Source of the DNA: Microvirga sp.
GTDB lineage: Bacteria; Pseudomonadota; Alphaproteobacteria; Rhizobiales; Beijerinckiaceae
Direction of reading: 5' to 3'
Assembly (NCBI GenBank): GCA_022241475.1
Contig: JAKOMT010000011.1
Span: 1-64,000 of the forward strand
Length of the DNA stretch: 64,000 nucleotides
Shown: positions 8,408 to 17,233 of the stretch, in pieces
Numbering within the stretch: position 1 is the stretch's first letter
Layout of the letters: the number at the start of each line of letters is the position of its first letter
The notes under the pieces: model-generated
What the model was told of the DNA's origin: nothing
The model's input: the letters and a program-made list of their open reading frames with translations, nothing else
The model's database searches: none
Translations under genes and position numbers: made by a program

Positions 8408-9003
8408 GGCGCCGCCTCCGCCGTCGCGCGCGCCGCTTCTCCGGCTGCTTGTTCCGCCTCCTCTCCCGCGAGCGTGAGCCCGCGGGCGAGATGCGCGCAC
8501 AGCACCAGACCGGCCGCCGGCACGGAGGCGGCCGACCAGGCGAAGGGAACCTGCAGGCTGCTCGACAAGATCAGCGGCTGGCCCGCCCCCAGCGCGAAGC
8601 CGAGGCCCTGCCAGACGAGCGCGACGGCGAAGAGCGCGATCGCCGCGAGATGGACGGACGCCGCCGCGCGTCTCCACGGTCGCGGCAGGTTCTCGACGAG
8701 GAGCGCGATGGCGACGTGTTCGCGCCGCTTGAAGGCGACGGTCACGCTCAGCATGCCGAGCCACGGCAGGAACGGCCGCACGGCGGAGGGCCGCGTGTTG
8801 GCGTAGACGAACTGGAGAAATTCGTCCGCGCTGGCGGCGAGCCCGAGCCGCGCGCGCAGAGCCAGCGCGACTTCGGCGATCACGCCGAGCGCTGAGATCA
8901 GGAGCATCACGGCGAGCATCGCGGCGCAGATCGCGACGACGGCCGAGTCGAGCCGGTCGCTGAACTGGCGCAGGCGCGCGGAGATGGACAGGGCGGGGCT
9001 CAT
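8404..9003 (-). CDS. dctQ: TRAP transporter small permease DctQ
   Basis: A 199-residue inner-membrane protein with four hydrophobic segments. The first is about residues 20-44 (VVAICAAMLAVMLLISALGV). A mid segment, SVTVAFKRREHVAIALLVE, has the basic-residue-rich pattern usual in this family, and it ends in a long Ala/Glu-rich tail. DctQ pairs with DctM in TRAP importers. The start MSPALS was taken because it gives the usual length; an in-frame upstream ATG would add a 35-residue unlikely extension. It overlaps dctM by four bases and lies 28 bp after dctP. Confidence 0.88.
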   Translation of the reverse strand: MSPALSISARLRQFSDRLDSAVVAICAAMLAVMLLISALGVIAEVALALRARLGLAASADEFLQFVYANTRPSAVRPFLPWLGMLSVTVAFKRREHVAIALLVENLPRPWRRAAASVHLAAIALFAVALVWQGLGFALGAGQPLILSSSLQVPFAWSAASVPAAGLVLCAHLARGLTLAGEEAEQAAGEAARATAEAAP

Positions 9004-9031
9004 CGCGGCGGCCTCGTGTGATGGGGCGGGC

Positions 9032-10192
9032 TCAGTCGAGATAGGAGGCGAGCGTGCGCGTCTCGATCTCGTCGCGGATGCGGGCGATCTCGGCGCGCAT
9101 CTCGTCAAACAGCGCGGCGCCCTCCCCGAATTCGCGCGTCAGCCATTCCCGGTAGGGAGGCTCGGCGACGGCGCGCATGCGCTCGCGCTCGTCCTCGTCG
9201 AGGACGTGGCACTCGGCGAAGCGGGCGCAGGAATTGGCCCAGCCGATCACCGAGATCTTCGCGCCCGCGCCGTGGGCCATCGCCACCGCCTCGCGGGCGG
9301 CGGAGACGACGATCTCCTGGTACTCGCGCGGCAGGGTCTGGAACCAGGCCTCGCTGACGCTCCAGGTGATAGTGTTGTAGATGTGGCCGCTCCAGGTCGT
9401 GTACCGGGTCACGTCGTAGAGGCGGAAGATGTCGTTGACGCCGGGCGCGTGGAAATGTCCGTCGATCAGGCCCGTCGCGAGCCCGGTCTGCACTTCCGCC
9501 CAGGGCAACGAGACCGGCGTCGCGCCGAGCGCGGCGACGATCGTCATATGCGCCTGGTTCTCCTCGACGCGGATGCGCAGCCCCCGCAAGTCGTCGACGG
9601 AGCGGATGGGGGCGCGGTTGTTGGCGAACGCGACGAAGCCGCCGCCGTCGTCGAGGGTGCCGAGATAGCGCAGACCGCTCTCGGCGATCATCGGCCGCAT
9701 GAAATCGGCGAACCACGGAGAATCGAAGAAGGCCCAGGCCGTTCGGTAGTCGGCGAAGAGGAAGGGCGCCGTCACCATCTCGTAGCGGCGGAAAAAGCCG
9801 GCCTGCGTGCCCGATCCGAGCATCACCGATTGCACGGCCCGGCCCGAACGCGCCTGCTGCGCGATCTCGCTCTCGCCGCCGAGCGCGCCGTTGCCGAAGG
9901 CCTCGATCTTGAGGTCGCCGCCCGTCGCGGCCTCGACGAGACGCTGGAAATGGGCGAGGGCGGGAGCGGTTTCGTTGCTTTCGAGATCGTCCGGATAGAG
10001 ATGGGCGATCGTCATCGTGTAGGTCTGCGCCGCGGCCGGGCCCGGGAGCATCGCGCCGACGGCGACGATCACTGACGCCAGCGCCGTCACGAGGAGCGGG
10101 CGGGCCGCGCGACATCGCGCGCGGCCGGAATCTTCATCGCGCGCCTCGCTCCGGATATCCGTCGCGCTCTCGCCGTTCCCCTCGGTCTGCAT
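9032..10192 (-). CDS. dctP: TRAP transporter solute-binding protein DctP
   Basis: A 386-residue periplasmic binding protein. A long charged n-region precedes a signal segment (ARPLLVTALASVIVAVGAML, cleavage near AAAQ). The mature part starts YTMTIAHLYPDDLESN and has DctP-family segments such as EAFGNGALGGESEIAQQARSG, LRGLRIRVEENQAHM and LPWAEVQTGLATGLIDG. The Arg in LRIRVEEN is the usual carboxylate-binding Arg of the family, which points to an organic acid ligand; which acid is not visible. The start is supported by GGGAGGACGGC before the ATG. It opens the dctPQM set and lies 94 bp downstream of ilvD on the same strand. Confidence 0.9.
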   Translation of the reverse strand: MQTEGNGESATDIRSEARDEDSGRARCRAARPLLVTALASVIVAVGAMLPGPAAAQTYTMTIAHLYPDDLESNETAPALAHFQRLVEAATGGDLKIEAFGNGALGGESEIAQQARSGRAVQSVMLGSGTQAGFFRRYEMVTAPFLFADYRTAWAFFDSPWFADFMRPMIAESGLRYLGTLDDGGGFVAFANNRAPIRSVDDLRGLRIRVEENQAHMTIVAALGATPVSLPWAEVQTGLATGLIDGHFHAPGVNDIFRLYDVTRYTTWSGHIYNTITWSVSEAWFQTLPREYQEIVVSAAREAVAMAHGAGAKISVIGWANSCARFAECHVLDEDERERMRAVAEPPYREWLTREFGEGAALFDEMRAEIARIRDEIETRTLASYLD

Positions 10193-10286
10193 GCCGTCCT
10201 CCCGTTCCGAGCAAGGCTCGCCCGTCGCCGCGAGCGCGCCATGCGCGCCGGCCTGAAGCGGCGACGGAACGGGAGATCGGAACGGA

Positions 10287-11960
10287 TCAGCCCGTGACCG
10301 CGCCTTTGCTGGCTGAACTCGCCAACCGGGCGAATTTGGAGAGCACGCCCCGCTCGTAACGCGGCGGGGGCTTTCTCCAGTCGCTGCGACGACGAGCAAG
10401 TTCGTCGTCTGCGACTTCAAGTTGTATCAATTGGCGGCTCGCGTCAATGGTGATCATGTCGCCTTCTGCAACCAATGCGATAGTTCCGCCCTCGTACGCC
10501 TCGGGCGTCACGTGCCCGACGAGCATGCCCCACGACCCGCCGGAGAAGCGCCCATCGGTGACGAGCCCGACCTTGTCGCCGAGCCCGCGCCCGATGATCG
10601 CGGAGGTCGGCGCGAGCATTTCGGGCATGCCGGGTCCGCCGCGCGGCCCGAGATAACGCAGCACCAGCACGTCGCCGGGCTTGATCGCGTCGGATTGGAT
10701 CGCGTCCATCGCCGATTGCTCGTCGTCGAAGACCCGCGCGGGGCCGGTGATGGAGGTCGATTTCAGCCCCGTGATCTTCGCGACCGAGCCGTCGGGGGCG
10801 AGATTGCCCTTCAGGATCGCGAGATGCCCCTCGGCGTAGATCGGCGCCTCGACCGGCCGGATGACGTCCTGGCCGGCGGGCGGGGCGTCGGGGACATGGG
10901 CGAGCTCTTCCGCCAGCGTTCGCCCGGTGATCGTGACGCAATCCCCGTGCAGGAGCCCGGCGTTGAGGAGGAGCTTGAGCACCTGCGGCACGCCGCCGGC
11001 CTTGTGCAGGTCGACCGCCATGTACTTGCCGGAGGGCTTGAGGTCGCAGATCACCGGAATTTTGCGGCGGATGCGCTCGAAATCCTCGAGGCTCCACTCG
11101 ATCTCGGCCGCGTGGCAGATGGCGAGGTAATGCAGGACCGCGTTCGTCGAACCGCCCGTCGCCATGACGAGGGCGATCGCGTTCTCGACGCTCTTGCGGG
11201 TGACGATGTCGCGCGCCTTCAGCCCCTTCTTCACGGCCTCGACGAGGACGCGGGCCGATGCCGCCGTCGAGACGCGCTTCTCCTCCTCGACATTGGACAT
11301 GGTGGAGGAATAGAGCAGCGCCATGCCGAGCGCCTCGAACGAGGAGCTCATGGTGTTGGCCGTGTACATGCCCCCGCAGGCGCCCGTCGTCGGGCAGGCG
11401 TTGCGCTCGATGCCCTCGAAATCCTCGTCGCTCATCATCCCGGCCTTGTAGGCGCCGACCGCCTCGAAGGACGAGATGACGGAGAGGTCCTGGCCCTTCC
11501 ACGTCCCCGGCTTGATGGTGCCGCCATAGACGTAGATCGCGGGCACGTTGGCGCGCAGGATGCCGATCATGCCGCCGGGCTTATTCTTGTCGCAACCGCC
11601 GAGCACGAGCACCCCGTCCATCCACTGCCCCTGGACGACGGTCTCGATGCAATCGGCGATGACCTCGCGCGAGACGAGGGAATATTTCATCCCCTCGGTG
11701 CCCATCGCCATGCCGTCGGAGATGGTCGGCACGCCGAAGATCTGCGGATTGGCCCCGGCCGCCTTGATCTCGGCCACCGCGATGTCCGCGAGCGGCTGGA
11801 GGCCGCCGTTGCAGGGGGTGATGGTGGAGTGGCCGTTGGCTACGCCGATCATCGGCTTGTCGAAATCCTCTTTCGTGTAGCCGAGCCCGTGGAACATCGC
11901 GCGGTTCGGCGAGCGCTCCACCCCTTGGGTGATGACTTTCGATCGTTCGTTGTGCGGCAT
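10287..11960 (-). CDS. ilvD: dihydroxy-acid dehydratase
   Basis: A 557-residue IlvD/Edd-family dehydratase starting [17 protein letters not shown]. The iron-sulfur ligands are visible in [16 protein letters not shown] and [20 protein letters not shown], and the C-terminal signature is [19 protein letters not shown]. Dihydroxy-acid dehydratase makes the 2-keto acids of valine, isoleucine and pantothenate synthesis. Length fits the shorter IlvD class with a [2Fe-2S] cluster. Sugar-acid dehydratases belong to the same family and, given the TRAP genes just downstream, cannot be fully excluded, but the N-terminus and spacing look like ordinary IlvD. The start follows GGGAGGCTCCGC. Confidence 0.9.
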   Translation of the reverse strand: MPHNERSKVITQGVERSPNRAMFHGLGYTKEDFDKPMIGVANGHSTITPCNGGLQPLADIAVAEIKAAGANPQIFGVPTISDGMAMGTEGMKYSLVSREVIADCIETVVQGQWMDGVLVLGGCDKNKPGGMIGILRANVPAIYVYGGTIKPGTWKGQDLSVISSFEAVGAYKAGMMSDEDFEGIERNACPTTGACGGMYTANTMSSSFEALGMALLYSSTMSNVEEEKRVSTAASARVLVEAVKKGLKARDIVTRKSVENAIALVMATGGSTNAVLHYLAICHAAEIEWSLEDFERIRRKIPVICDLKPSGKYMAVDLHKAGGVPQVLKLLLNAGLLHGDCVTITGRTLAEELAHVPDAPPAGQDVIRPVEAPIYAEGHLAILKGNLAPDGSVAKITGLKSTSITGPARVFDDEQSAMDAIQSDAIKPGDVLVLRYLGPRGGPGMPEMLAPTSAIIGRGLGDKVGLVTDGRFSGGSWGMLVGHVTPEAYEGGTIALVAEGDMITIDASRQLIQLEVADDELARRRSDWRKPPPRYERGVLSKFARLASSASKGAVTG

Positions 11961-12077
11961 GCGGAGCCTCCCGGAAACGCGTTGTTTTCGCGGCGGGAGG
12001 CTACAGGGGCGTCGGAATCGACTGAAATCTATTCGCCGTATGGAAACTACGCCGCTTTCGTATCACCGAAAACGCGA

Positions 12078-12108
12078 CGGCCGCGCCTCCCCGGGGAAGG
12101 CGCGGCCG
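12078..12108 (-). terminator. long GC-rich hairpin behind mmsA
   Basis: Arms CGGCCGCGCC (12078-12087) and GGCGCGGCCG (12099-12108) pair perfectly, and the inner TCCCC/GGGGA extends the stem with one unpaired A. On the minus strand it follows the mmsA stop and is followed by a short T-run (TCGCGTTTTC). It also lies between mmsA and the ilvD promoter. Confidence 0.7.
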
Positions 12109-12137
12109 CTTCGATCGCTGATTGAACGACCGAGCCG

Positions 12138-13634
12138 TCAGCGCATGGTCGGGATCACGAACTCGGCCCCGTCCTTGACGCCCGAGGGCCAGCGCGCCGT
12201 CACCGTCTTGGTCTTGGTGTAGAAGCGGATGGAATCCGGACCGTGCTGGTTCAGGTCTCCGAAGGCCGAACGCTTCCAGCCGCCGAAGGTGTAATAGGCC
12301 AGCGGCACCGGGATCGGCACGTTGATGCCGACCATGCCCACGTCGACCTTGGCGGCGAAGTCGCGCGCGGCGTCGCCGTCACGGGTGAAGATCGCGACGC
12401 CGTTGCCGTATTCGTGGTCGTTGGCGAGCGCGAGCGCCTCCGTGTAGGTCTTGGCGCGCACCACGGCGAGGACGGGTCCGAAGATCTCCTCCTTGTAGAC
12501 GCGCATGTCCTTGGTGACGTTGTCGAACAGGCAGCCGCCGAGATAATAGCCGTTCTCGTAGCCCTGAAGGGTGAAGCCGCGCCCGTCCACGACGAGATCC
12601 GCGCCCTCCTTGATGCCGATCTCGACGTAGTCGCGCACCTTGTCGAGATGCGCCTTGGTGACGAGCGGGCCGTAATCGGCGGACGGATCGGTCGAGGGCC
12701 CGATCTTGAGGCTCTCGACGCGCGGGATCAGCTTCGCCATCAGACGGTCGGCGGTCTCCTCGCCGACGGGCACCGCGACCGAGATCGCCATGCAGCGCTC
12801 GCCCGCCGAGCCGTAGCCCGCGCCGATCAGCGCGTCGACCGTCTGGTCGAGATCGGCGTCCGGCATGATGATCATGTGGTTCTTCGCGCCGCCGAAGCAC
12901 TGGGCGCGTTTGCCGGTCGCGGTGGCGCGCGAATAGACGTATTCGGCGATCGCCGTCGAGCCGACGAAGCCGACCGCCTTGATGTCGGGATCGTCGAGGA
13001 TCGCGTCGACGGATTCCTTGTCGCCGTTGACGACGTTGAGAATGCCGGCCGGCAGTCCGGCCTCGATCATCAGCTCGGCGAGGCGCATCGGCACGCCGGG
13101 ATCACGCTCCGACGGCTTCAGGATGAAGGCGTTGCCGCAGGCGATCGCCGGCGCGAACTTCCACATCGGGATCATGGCGGGGAAGTTGAACGGCGTGATT
13201 CCCGCCACGACGCCGAGCGGCTGGCGCAGCGAGTAGATGTCGATGCCGGGCCCCGCGCCATCGGTGAACTCGCCCTTCATCAGGTGGGGCGCGCCGAGCG
13301 AGAATTCGCAGACTTCGAGCCCGCGCTGAATGTCGCCCTTCGCGTCGGGGACCGTCTTGCCGTGCTCGCGCGCGAGCAGCTCCGCGAGCGCGTCGTAATT
13401 CTGGTGCAGCAGGTCGATGAACTTCATCATCACCCGCGCGCGGCGCTGCGGATTGACGGCGGCCCAGGCCGGCTGCGCCGCCTTGGCGTTCTCGACGGCG
13501 GCGCGCAACTCCTCGGCGCTCGCCAGCGCGACTTTCGAGCGGACCTCGCCCGTCATGGGCTCGTAAACGTCCGCGAAGCGGCCGGATCGGCCTTCGACGT
13601 GCTTGCCGCCGATGAAGTGTCCGTAAGTCGCCAT
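12138..13634 (-). CDS. mmsA: CoA-acylating methylmalonate-semialdehyde dehydrogenase
   Basis: A 498-residue aldehyde dehydrogenase. The N-terminus MATYGHFIGGKHVEGRSGR, the segment TPFNFPAMIPMWKFAPAIAC, the coenzyme loop GFVGSTAIAEYVYSRA and the active-site Cys in GSAGERCMAISVAVPVG fit the MmsA subgroup. The FGGAKNHMIIMPDADL motif is typical of that subgroup too. It converts methylmalonate semialdehyde (valine, inositol) and malonate semialdehyde to propionyl- or acetyl-CoA in the cytoplasm. The start was set at MATYGHFIGG; a longer frame adds 62 residues unlike any family member. No mmsB or valine-pathway partner is adjacent; the MmsA here is monocistronic, with hairpins on both sides. Confidence 0.93.
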   Translation of the reverse strand: MATYGHFIGGKHVEGRSGRFADVYEPMTGEVRSKVALASAEELRAAVENAKAAQPAWAAVNPQRRARVMMKFIDLLHQNYDALAELLAREHGKTVPDAKGDIQRGLEVCEFSLGAPHLMKGEFTDGAGPGIDIYSLRQPLGVVAGITPFNFPAMIPMWKFAPAIACGNAFILKPSERDPGVPMRLAELMIEAGLPAGILNVVNGDKESVDAILDDPDIKAVGFVGSTAIAEYVYSRATATGKRAQCFGGAKNHMIIMPDADLDQTVDALIGAGYGSAGERCMAISVAVPVGEETADRLMAKLIPRVESLKIGPSTDPSADYGPLVTKAHLDKVRDYVEIGIKEGADLVVDGRGFTLQGYENGYYLGGCLFDNVTKDMRVYKEEIFGPVLAVVRAKTYTEALALANDHEYGNGVAIFTRDGDAARDFAAKVDVGMVGINVPIPVPLAYYTFGGWKRSAFGDLNQHGPDSIRFYTKTKTVTARWPSGVKDGAEFVIPTMR

Positions 13635-13836
13635 GATGACAGGTCTCTCCCCTGATTGTTGTTTCGTCTTCGATAGACCGTCGCGGACAACGCTGCGCCA
13701 GCATTCGTCGGCGCGACGCCACCCGAGATGGCGGAAATTCGGTCCCGCACGATGCGCGGTCGCGACTTTCGTGGTCAAGTGCTGCGTTGATAAAGAAAAG
13801 AACGTGTCGGGACGAGGCATTCAAGCGCAATTAACG

Positions 13837-13871
13837 AAAAAAGCCGCCGGGCTTTCGCGCACCCGACGGCT
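13837..13871 (-). terminator. rho-independent terminator of purC
   Basis: On the minus strand the stem AGCCG-T-CCCG... pairs with ...CGGG-C-CGGCT (one mismatch in the stem, loop of about ten bases) and is followed directly by TTTTTTC. It sits 28-62 bp past the purC stop. Confidence 0.8.
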
Positions 13872-13898
13872 CGTCTCGTCATTCGCTGGCGGCCCGCG

Positions 13899-14663
13899 TC
13901 ACTGCACGAGGCGAGGTCCGCCGGTCGGGGGGGCCTCGTTCTCGGCGAGAATGCCGAGGCGACGCGCCACTTCCGAATAGGCTTCGATCAGCCCGCCGAG
14001 GTCGCGACGGAAACGATCCTTGTCCATCTTGTCGTTCGACTTGATGTCCCACAGGCGGCAGGAATCCGGGGAGATCTCGTCGGCGAGCACGATGCGCATC
14101 ATGTCGCCTTCCCAGAGCCGGCCCGTCTCCATCTTGAAGTCGACGAGGCGGATGCCGACGCCGAGGAAGAGGCCCGTGAGGAAATCGTTGACGCGGATGG
14201 CGAGCGCCATGATGTCGTCGATCTCCTGCGGCGTCGCCCAGCCGAAGGCCGTGATGTGCTCTTCGGAGACCATCGGGTCGTTGAGCTTGTCGCTCTTGTA
14301 ATAGAACTCGATGATCGAGCGCGGCAGCTGCGTGCCTTCCTCGATTCCGAGCCTCTGCGACAGCGAGCCGGCGGCGACGTTGCGCACGACGACCTCGAGC
14401 GGAATGATCTCGACCTCGCGGATCAACTGCTCCCGCATATTGAGCCGGCGGATGAAATGCGTGGGAACGCCGATATCGTTGAGGTTCTGGAAGATGAACT
14501 CGCTGATCCGGTTGTTCAGCACGCCCTTTCCGTCGATGACTTCATGCTTCTTGGCGTTGAAGGCGGTCGCGTCATCCTTGAAATGCTGGATGAGCGTTCC
14601 GGGCTCGGGCCCCTCGAAGAGCACCTTGGCCTTGCCCTCGTAGATGCGACGGCGGCGATTCAT
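13899..14663 (-). CDS. purC: phosphoribosylaminoimidazole-succinocarboxamide synthase
   Basis: A 254-residue SAICAR synthase, starting [20 protein letters not shown]. It carries [27 protein letters not shown] [15 protein letters not shown], the signature [16 protein letters not shown], and [18 protein letters not shown]. It joins aspartate to CAIR in an ATP-dependent step of purine synthesis. The start was set at MNRRRR, the usual N-terminus and length in alphaproteobacteria; an in-frame ATG ten codons upstream ([10 protein letters not shown]) is possible and neither has a strong ribosome binding site. It is divergent from the zeta-subunit gene, and a terminator follows it. purS, purQ and purL are not in this window. 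Confidence 0.95.
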   Translation of the reverse strand: MNRRRRIYEGKAKVLFEGPEPGTLIQHFKDDATAFNAKKHEVIDGKGVLNNRISEFIFQNLNDIGVPTHFIRRLNMREQLIREVEIIPLEVVVRNVAAGSLSQRLGIEEGTQLPRSIIEFYYKSDKLNDPMVSEEHITAFGWATPQEIDDIMALAIRVNDFLTGLFLGVGIRLVDFKMETGRLWEGDMMRIVLADEISPDSCRLWDIKSNDKMDKDRFRRDLGGLIEAYSEVARRLGILAENEAPPTGGPRLVQ

Positions 14664-14957
14664 GGGCGTGTACCGTGTTTTGTTGAAGTCCATAGGAAGG
14701 CTTGGGCTCCTGGTTCGATCGGCTGCGTCCGAAAGCGACGGGCGCGGTCGAACGGCTAGGGCCGCCCGCTGGCGCGCAACCTATATGAACAGATGGCGAT
14801 GCACAACGCGGGTTTCATCCCCCGAGAGCCCGCTTCGGGATGATTTCGTTCGAGTTCCGGTTCGGCTGGCGCGCAAGCGGCGCCGTCGCTATATCGGTAT
14901 GCACGACCCGGTCGATCGACCGGCCGGATTGCGGACGCCAACACGGATGAGCCGGAC

Positions 14958-15269
14958 ATGACCACTTTCGACAATCGCAAGGACGCCTTCGAGAACAAGT
15001 TCGCGCACGACGAGGAGCTTCGCTTCAAGGCGACGGCGCGCCGCAACAAGCTGCTCGGTCTCTGGGCGGCCGAAAAGCTCGGCAGAACCGGCGCAGAGGC
15101 GGAGGCCTACGCCCAGGCGGTGCTGATGTCCGATTTCACGGAGCCGGGCGACGAGGACGTGTTCCGCAAGGTGCGCGGCGACCTCGACCCGTCCGTGACG
15201 GACGCCGAGATCCGCATGCAGATGTCCAGCCTGCTCGCGCGGGCCGTGCAAGACGTGCAGTCGCGGTGA
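14958..15269 (+). CDS. F1Fo-ATPase inhibitor zeta subunit (DUF1476)
   Basis: A 103-residue alpha-helical protein starting MTTFDNRKDAFENKFAHDEE. The segments EELRFKATARRNKLLGLWAA and DFTEPGDEDVFRKVRGDL fit DUF1476, known from Paracoccus work as the natural inhibitor (zeta) of the alphaproteobacterial F1-ATPase. The N-terminal stretch up to about residue 15 is the inhibitory region in characterised members. It acts on F1 at the cytoplasmic face of the membrane. Its TGA overlaps the GTG start of the next gene (GTGA), so translation is coupled with an HpcH/HpaI-type aldolase, an unexpected partner. The 290-bp region upstream is shared with the purC promoter. Confidence 0.85.
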   Translation: MTTFDNRKDAFENKFAHDEELRFKATARRNKLLGLWAAEKLGRTGAEAEAYAQAVLMSDFTEPGDEDVFRKVRGDLDPSVTDAEIRMQMSSLLARAVQDVQSR

Positions 15270-16051
15270 GCCTCGCGCCGTCGCCGGTCGCGGCCCTGCG
15301 CGAGGCGATCGCGGCCGGGCGTCCGCAACTGTCGGCCTGGTGCGGATTGCCGGGCGCGCCGCTCGCCGCGCTGCTGGCGGCGGAGGGGTTCGACGCGGTC
15401 ACGATCGACCTGCAGCACGGCTCGGGAAGCCTCGCCGATTGCTTCGCAGCGATCCCGCTCGTGGCGGCCGCCGGCAAGCCATGCGTCGCGCGCATTCCCG
15501 TCGGCGACTTCGCCTCCGCCTCCCGGCTCCTCGACGCGGGCGCGGCGGGCGTGATTGCGCCGATGATCAATACGGTCGAGGAGGCGCGTCGCTTCGCCGG
15601 CTACATGAAGTTCCCGCCGCTGGGCGAGCGCAGCTGGGGGCCGCACGGGGCGTTGTCGCTGTCGGGGCTGACGGCGGATGCGTATTTTCGCGCGGCGAAC
15701 GATTTCAGCGTCGCCTTCGCGATGGTGGAGACGCGTGAGGCGCTCGCCCTCATCGACGACATCCTGGCGGTGTCCGGCGTCGACGGGGTGTTCATCGGCC
15801 CCTTCGATCTGTCGATCGGCCTGTCCGGCGGCGCCGATCTCGATCCGCGTTCAGCCGCCGTGCAGAGCGCCCTCGAACACGCGGTCGCGCGCGCCCGGTC
15901 GGCCGGCAAGGCCGCCGGCGTCTACGCCTCGACCGCCGAGCGGGCGGGCGAGATGATCCGCCTCGGGTTCGACTTCGTCGCCCTCGGCTCCGACGCCTCG
16001 CTCCTGCGATCGGGCGCGCAATCGGCCCTGCGAATCGCCCGTAGCGCGTGA
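15266..16051 (+). CDS. HpcH/HpaI family aldolase (2-oxo-acid aldolase type)
   Basis: A 261-residue class II pyruvate-type aldolase. Visible motifs are GFDAVTIDLQHG (metal/substrate Asp and His), VARIPVGD, LDAGAAGVIAPMINTVEEAR, and GVFIGPFDLSIGLS. The family cleaves 2-keto-4-hydroxy acids (4-hydroxy-2-oxoheptanedioate, 2-dehydro-3-deoxyglucarate) to pyruvate plus an aldehyde with a divalent metal. The exact substrate cannot be read. The GTG start overlaps the zeta-subunit stop. It ends before a bidirectional terminator shared with ctrA. Confidence 0.88.
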   Translation: MSLAPSPVAALREAIAAGRPQLSAWCGLPGAPLAALLAAEGFDAVTIDLQHGSGSLADCFAAIPLVAAAGKPCVARIPVGDFASASRLLDAGAAGVIAPMINTVEEARRFAGYMKFPPLGERSWGPHGALSLSGLTADAYFRAANDFSVAFAMVETREALALIDDILAVSGVDGVFIGPFDLSIGLSGGADLDPRSAAVQSALEHAVARARSAGKAAGVYASTAERAGEMIRLGFDFVALGSDASLLRSGAQSALRIARSA

Positions 16052-16138
16052 GCGCGCGTCCCGGCGCCGATCGAATTCCCCCCCGCAGGGAAGCGCAGGG
16101 CGGAGATCGGCGCCGTCGCGCGCCGCAGATACGAAAAA

Positions 16139-16158
16139 AGCCCCGCGCATGCGGGGCT
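16139..16158. terminator. bidirectional terminator between the aldolase and ctrA
   Basis: A perfect 8-bp stem, AGCCCCGC / GCGGGGCT with loop GCAT, is flanked by A6 on the left and CTTT on the right. It lies between two convergent genes (stops at 16051 and 16184) and so can serve both strands, best for ctrA. Confidence 0.85.
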
Positions 16159-16183
16159 CTTTCGGACGAGGGCGCGACGGCGA

Positions 16184-16885
16184 TCAGACCGCCACGCGAT
16201 CCTCGGCGTCGTTGGGCTCGCGCAACACGTAGCCGCGGCCCCAGACGGTCTCGATGTAGTTGCGCCCTTGCGAAGCGTTCGCGAGTTTCTTGCGCAGCTT
16301 GCAGATGAAGACGTCGATGATCTTCAGTTCGGGCTCGTCCATGCCGCCGTAGAGATGGTTCAGGAACATCTCCTTGGTGAGCGTGGTGCCCTTGCGGAGC
16401 GAAAGCAGCTCCAGCATCTGGTATTCCTTGCCGGTCAGATGCACCCGGGCGCTGGCCACCTCGACGGTCTTGGTGTCGAGATTGACCACGAGATCGCCGG
16501 TCGTGATGACCGACTGGGCGTGGCCCTTGGAGCGGCGCACGATGGCGTGAATGCGCGCCACGAGTTCGTCTTTGTGGAAGGGCTTCGTCAGGTAGTCGTC
16601 GGCGCCGAAGCCGAGACCGCGAACCTTGTCCTCGATGCCGGCCATGCCGGAGAGAATCAGGATCGGAGTCTTGATCTTGGCGACCCGCAGCGAGCGCAGC
16701 ACCTCGTAGCCCGACATGTCGGGCAAGTTGAGGTCGAGAAGGATGATGTCGTAATCGTAGAGCTTCCCGAGATCGACGCCTTCTTCGCCGAGATCGGTCG
16801 TATAGACGTTGAAATTCTCCGATTTCAACATCAGTTCGATGCTTTGCGCCGTTGCGCTATCGTCCTCGATGAGAAGTACGCGCAT
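16184..16885 (-). CDS. ctrA: cell-cycle response regulator CtrA
   Basis: A 233-residue OmpR-type regulator starting [20 protein letters not shown]. The receiver has the acidic pair ED, the phospho-acceptor Asp in [19 protein letters not shown], and the Lys in [17 protein letters not shown]. The DNA-binding domain has [19 protein letters not shown] and [17 protein letters not shown], both close to CtrA. CtrA binds TTAA-N7-TTAA sites and controls cell division, flagella and pili in alphaproteobacteria. The C-terminus ends in RVAV after an acidic NDAEDRVAV tail. It diverges from fliI, and a strong terminator follows it. The upstream region carries GANTC and TTAAC elements that suggest autoregulation and CcrM control. 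Confidence 0.95.
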   Translation of the reverse strand: MRVLLIEDDSATAQSIELMLKSENFNVYTTDLGEEGVDLGKLYDYDIILLDLNLPDMSGYEVLRSLRVAKIKTPILILSGMAGIEDKVRGLGFGADDYLTKPFHKDELVARIHAIVRRSKGHAQSVITTGDLVVNLDTKTVEVASARVHLTGKEYQMLELLSLRKGTTLTKEMFLNHLYGGMDEPELKIIDVFICKLRKKLANASQGRNYIETVWGRGYVLREPNDAEDRVAV

Positions 16886-16977
16886 GTCTAGATCCCCAGC
16901 CTGGCTCGAGCGTGTGCGGGCAAAGCGTCGTCACCCGTTCGCCACAGCTTCCCTGTGACGAGCGCCCCTGTACGTCC

Positions 16978-17147
16978 GACTCGCAACGCTATGGATAAAT
17001 GGTTAACAAAACCTGATTCCACCGCGCAAGCCGATAAATCCATTTCTGGAGCGAATCGGCGTAATATATTGCGGTCAAGTCTGTTTCTGCGCTCCATGAC
17101 CTTCGCGTCACGTATGAAGAATTCAGCTTAAGCGACTCATGAGACTC
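16978..17147. promoter_or_regulatory. GANTC cluster in the ctrA-fliI intergenic region
   Basis: Five GANTC sites occur in 170 bp: GACTC at 16978, GATTC at 17015, GAATC at 17053, GACTC at 17134 and GACTC at 17143. GANTC is the target of the CcrM methyltransferase, and the ctrA promoter of Caulobacter is known to depend on it. The same gap (16886-17233) holds GTTAACAA at about 17002 (reading TTAACCAT on the ctrA strand), TTAAC at 17180 and TTAAC at 17201, possible CtrA half-sites. A full TTAA-N7-TTAA box is not seen here. Confidence 0.55.
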
Positions 17148-17233
17148 GCCTTCGCGCCGTCGCCGCCCCGTGAGGGTCCTTAACTTCGGCTTCAGCAGTC
17201 TTAACGAAGCGGGTAAACGAAAGGTTGACGCCG

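Noticed and set aside
7802..8764. A 320-codon frame across dctQ and dctM
   Set aside because: It contains the first half of DctM but enters and leaves the frame by chance; the frameshift reading explains it.
17180..17205. Two TTAAC elements before fliI as a CtrA box
   Set aside because: The TTAA cores are 17 bases apart rather than 7, so they are at most half-sites.
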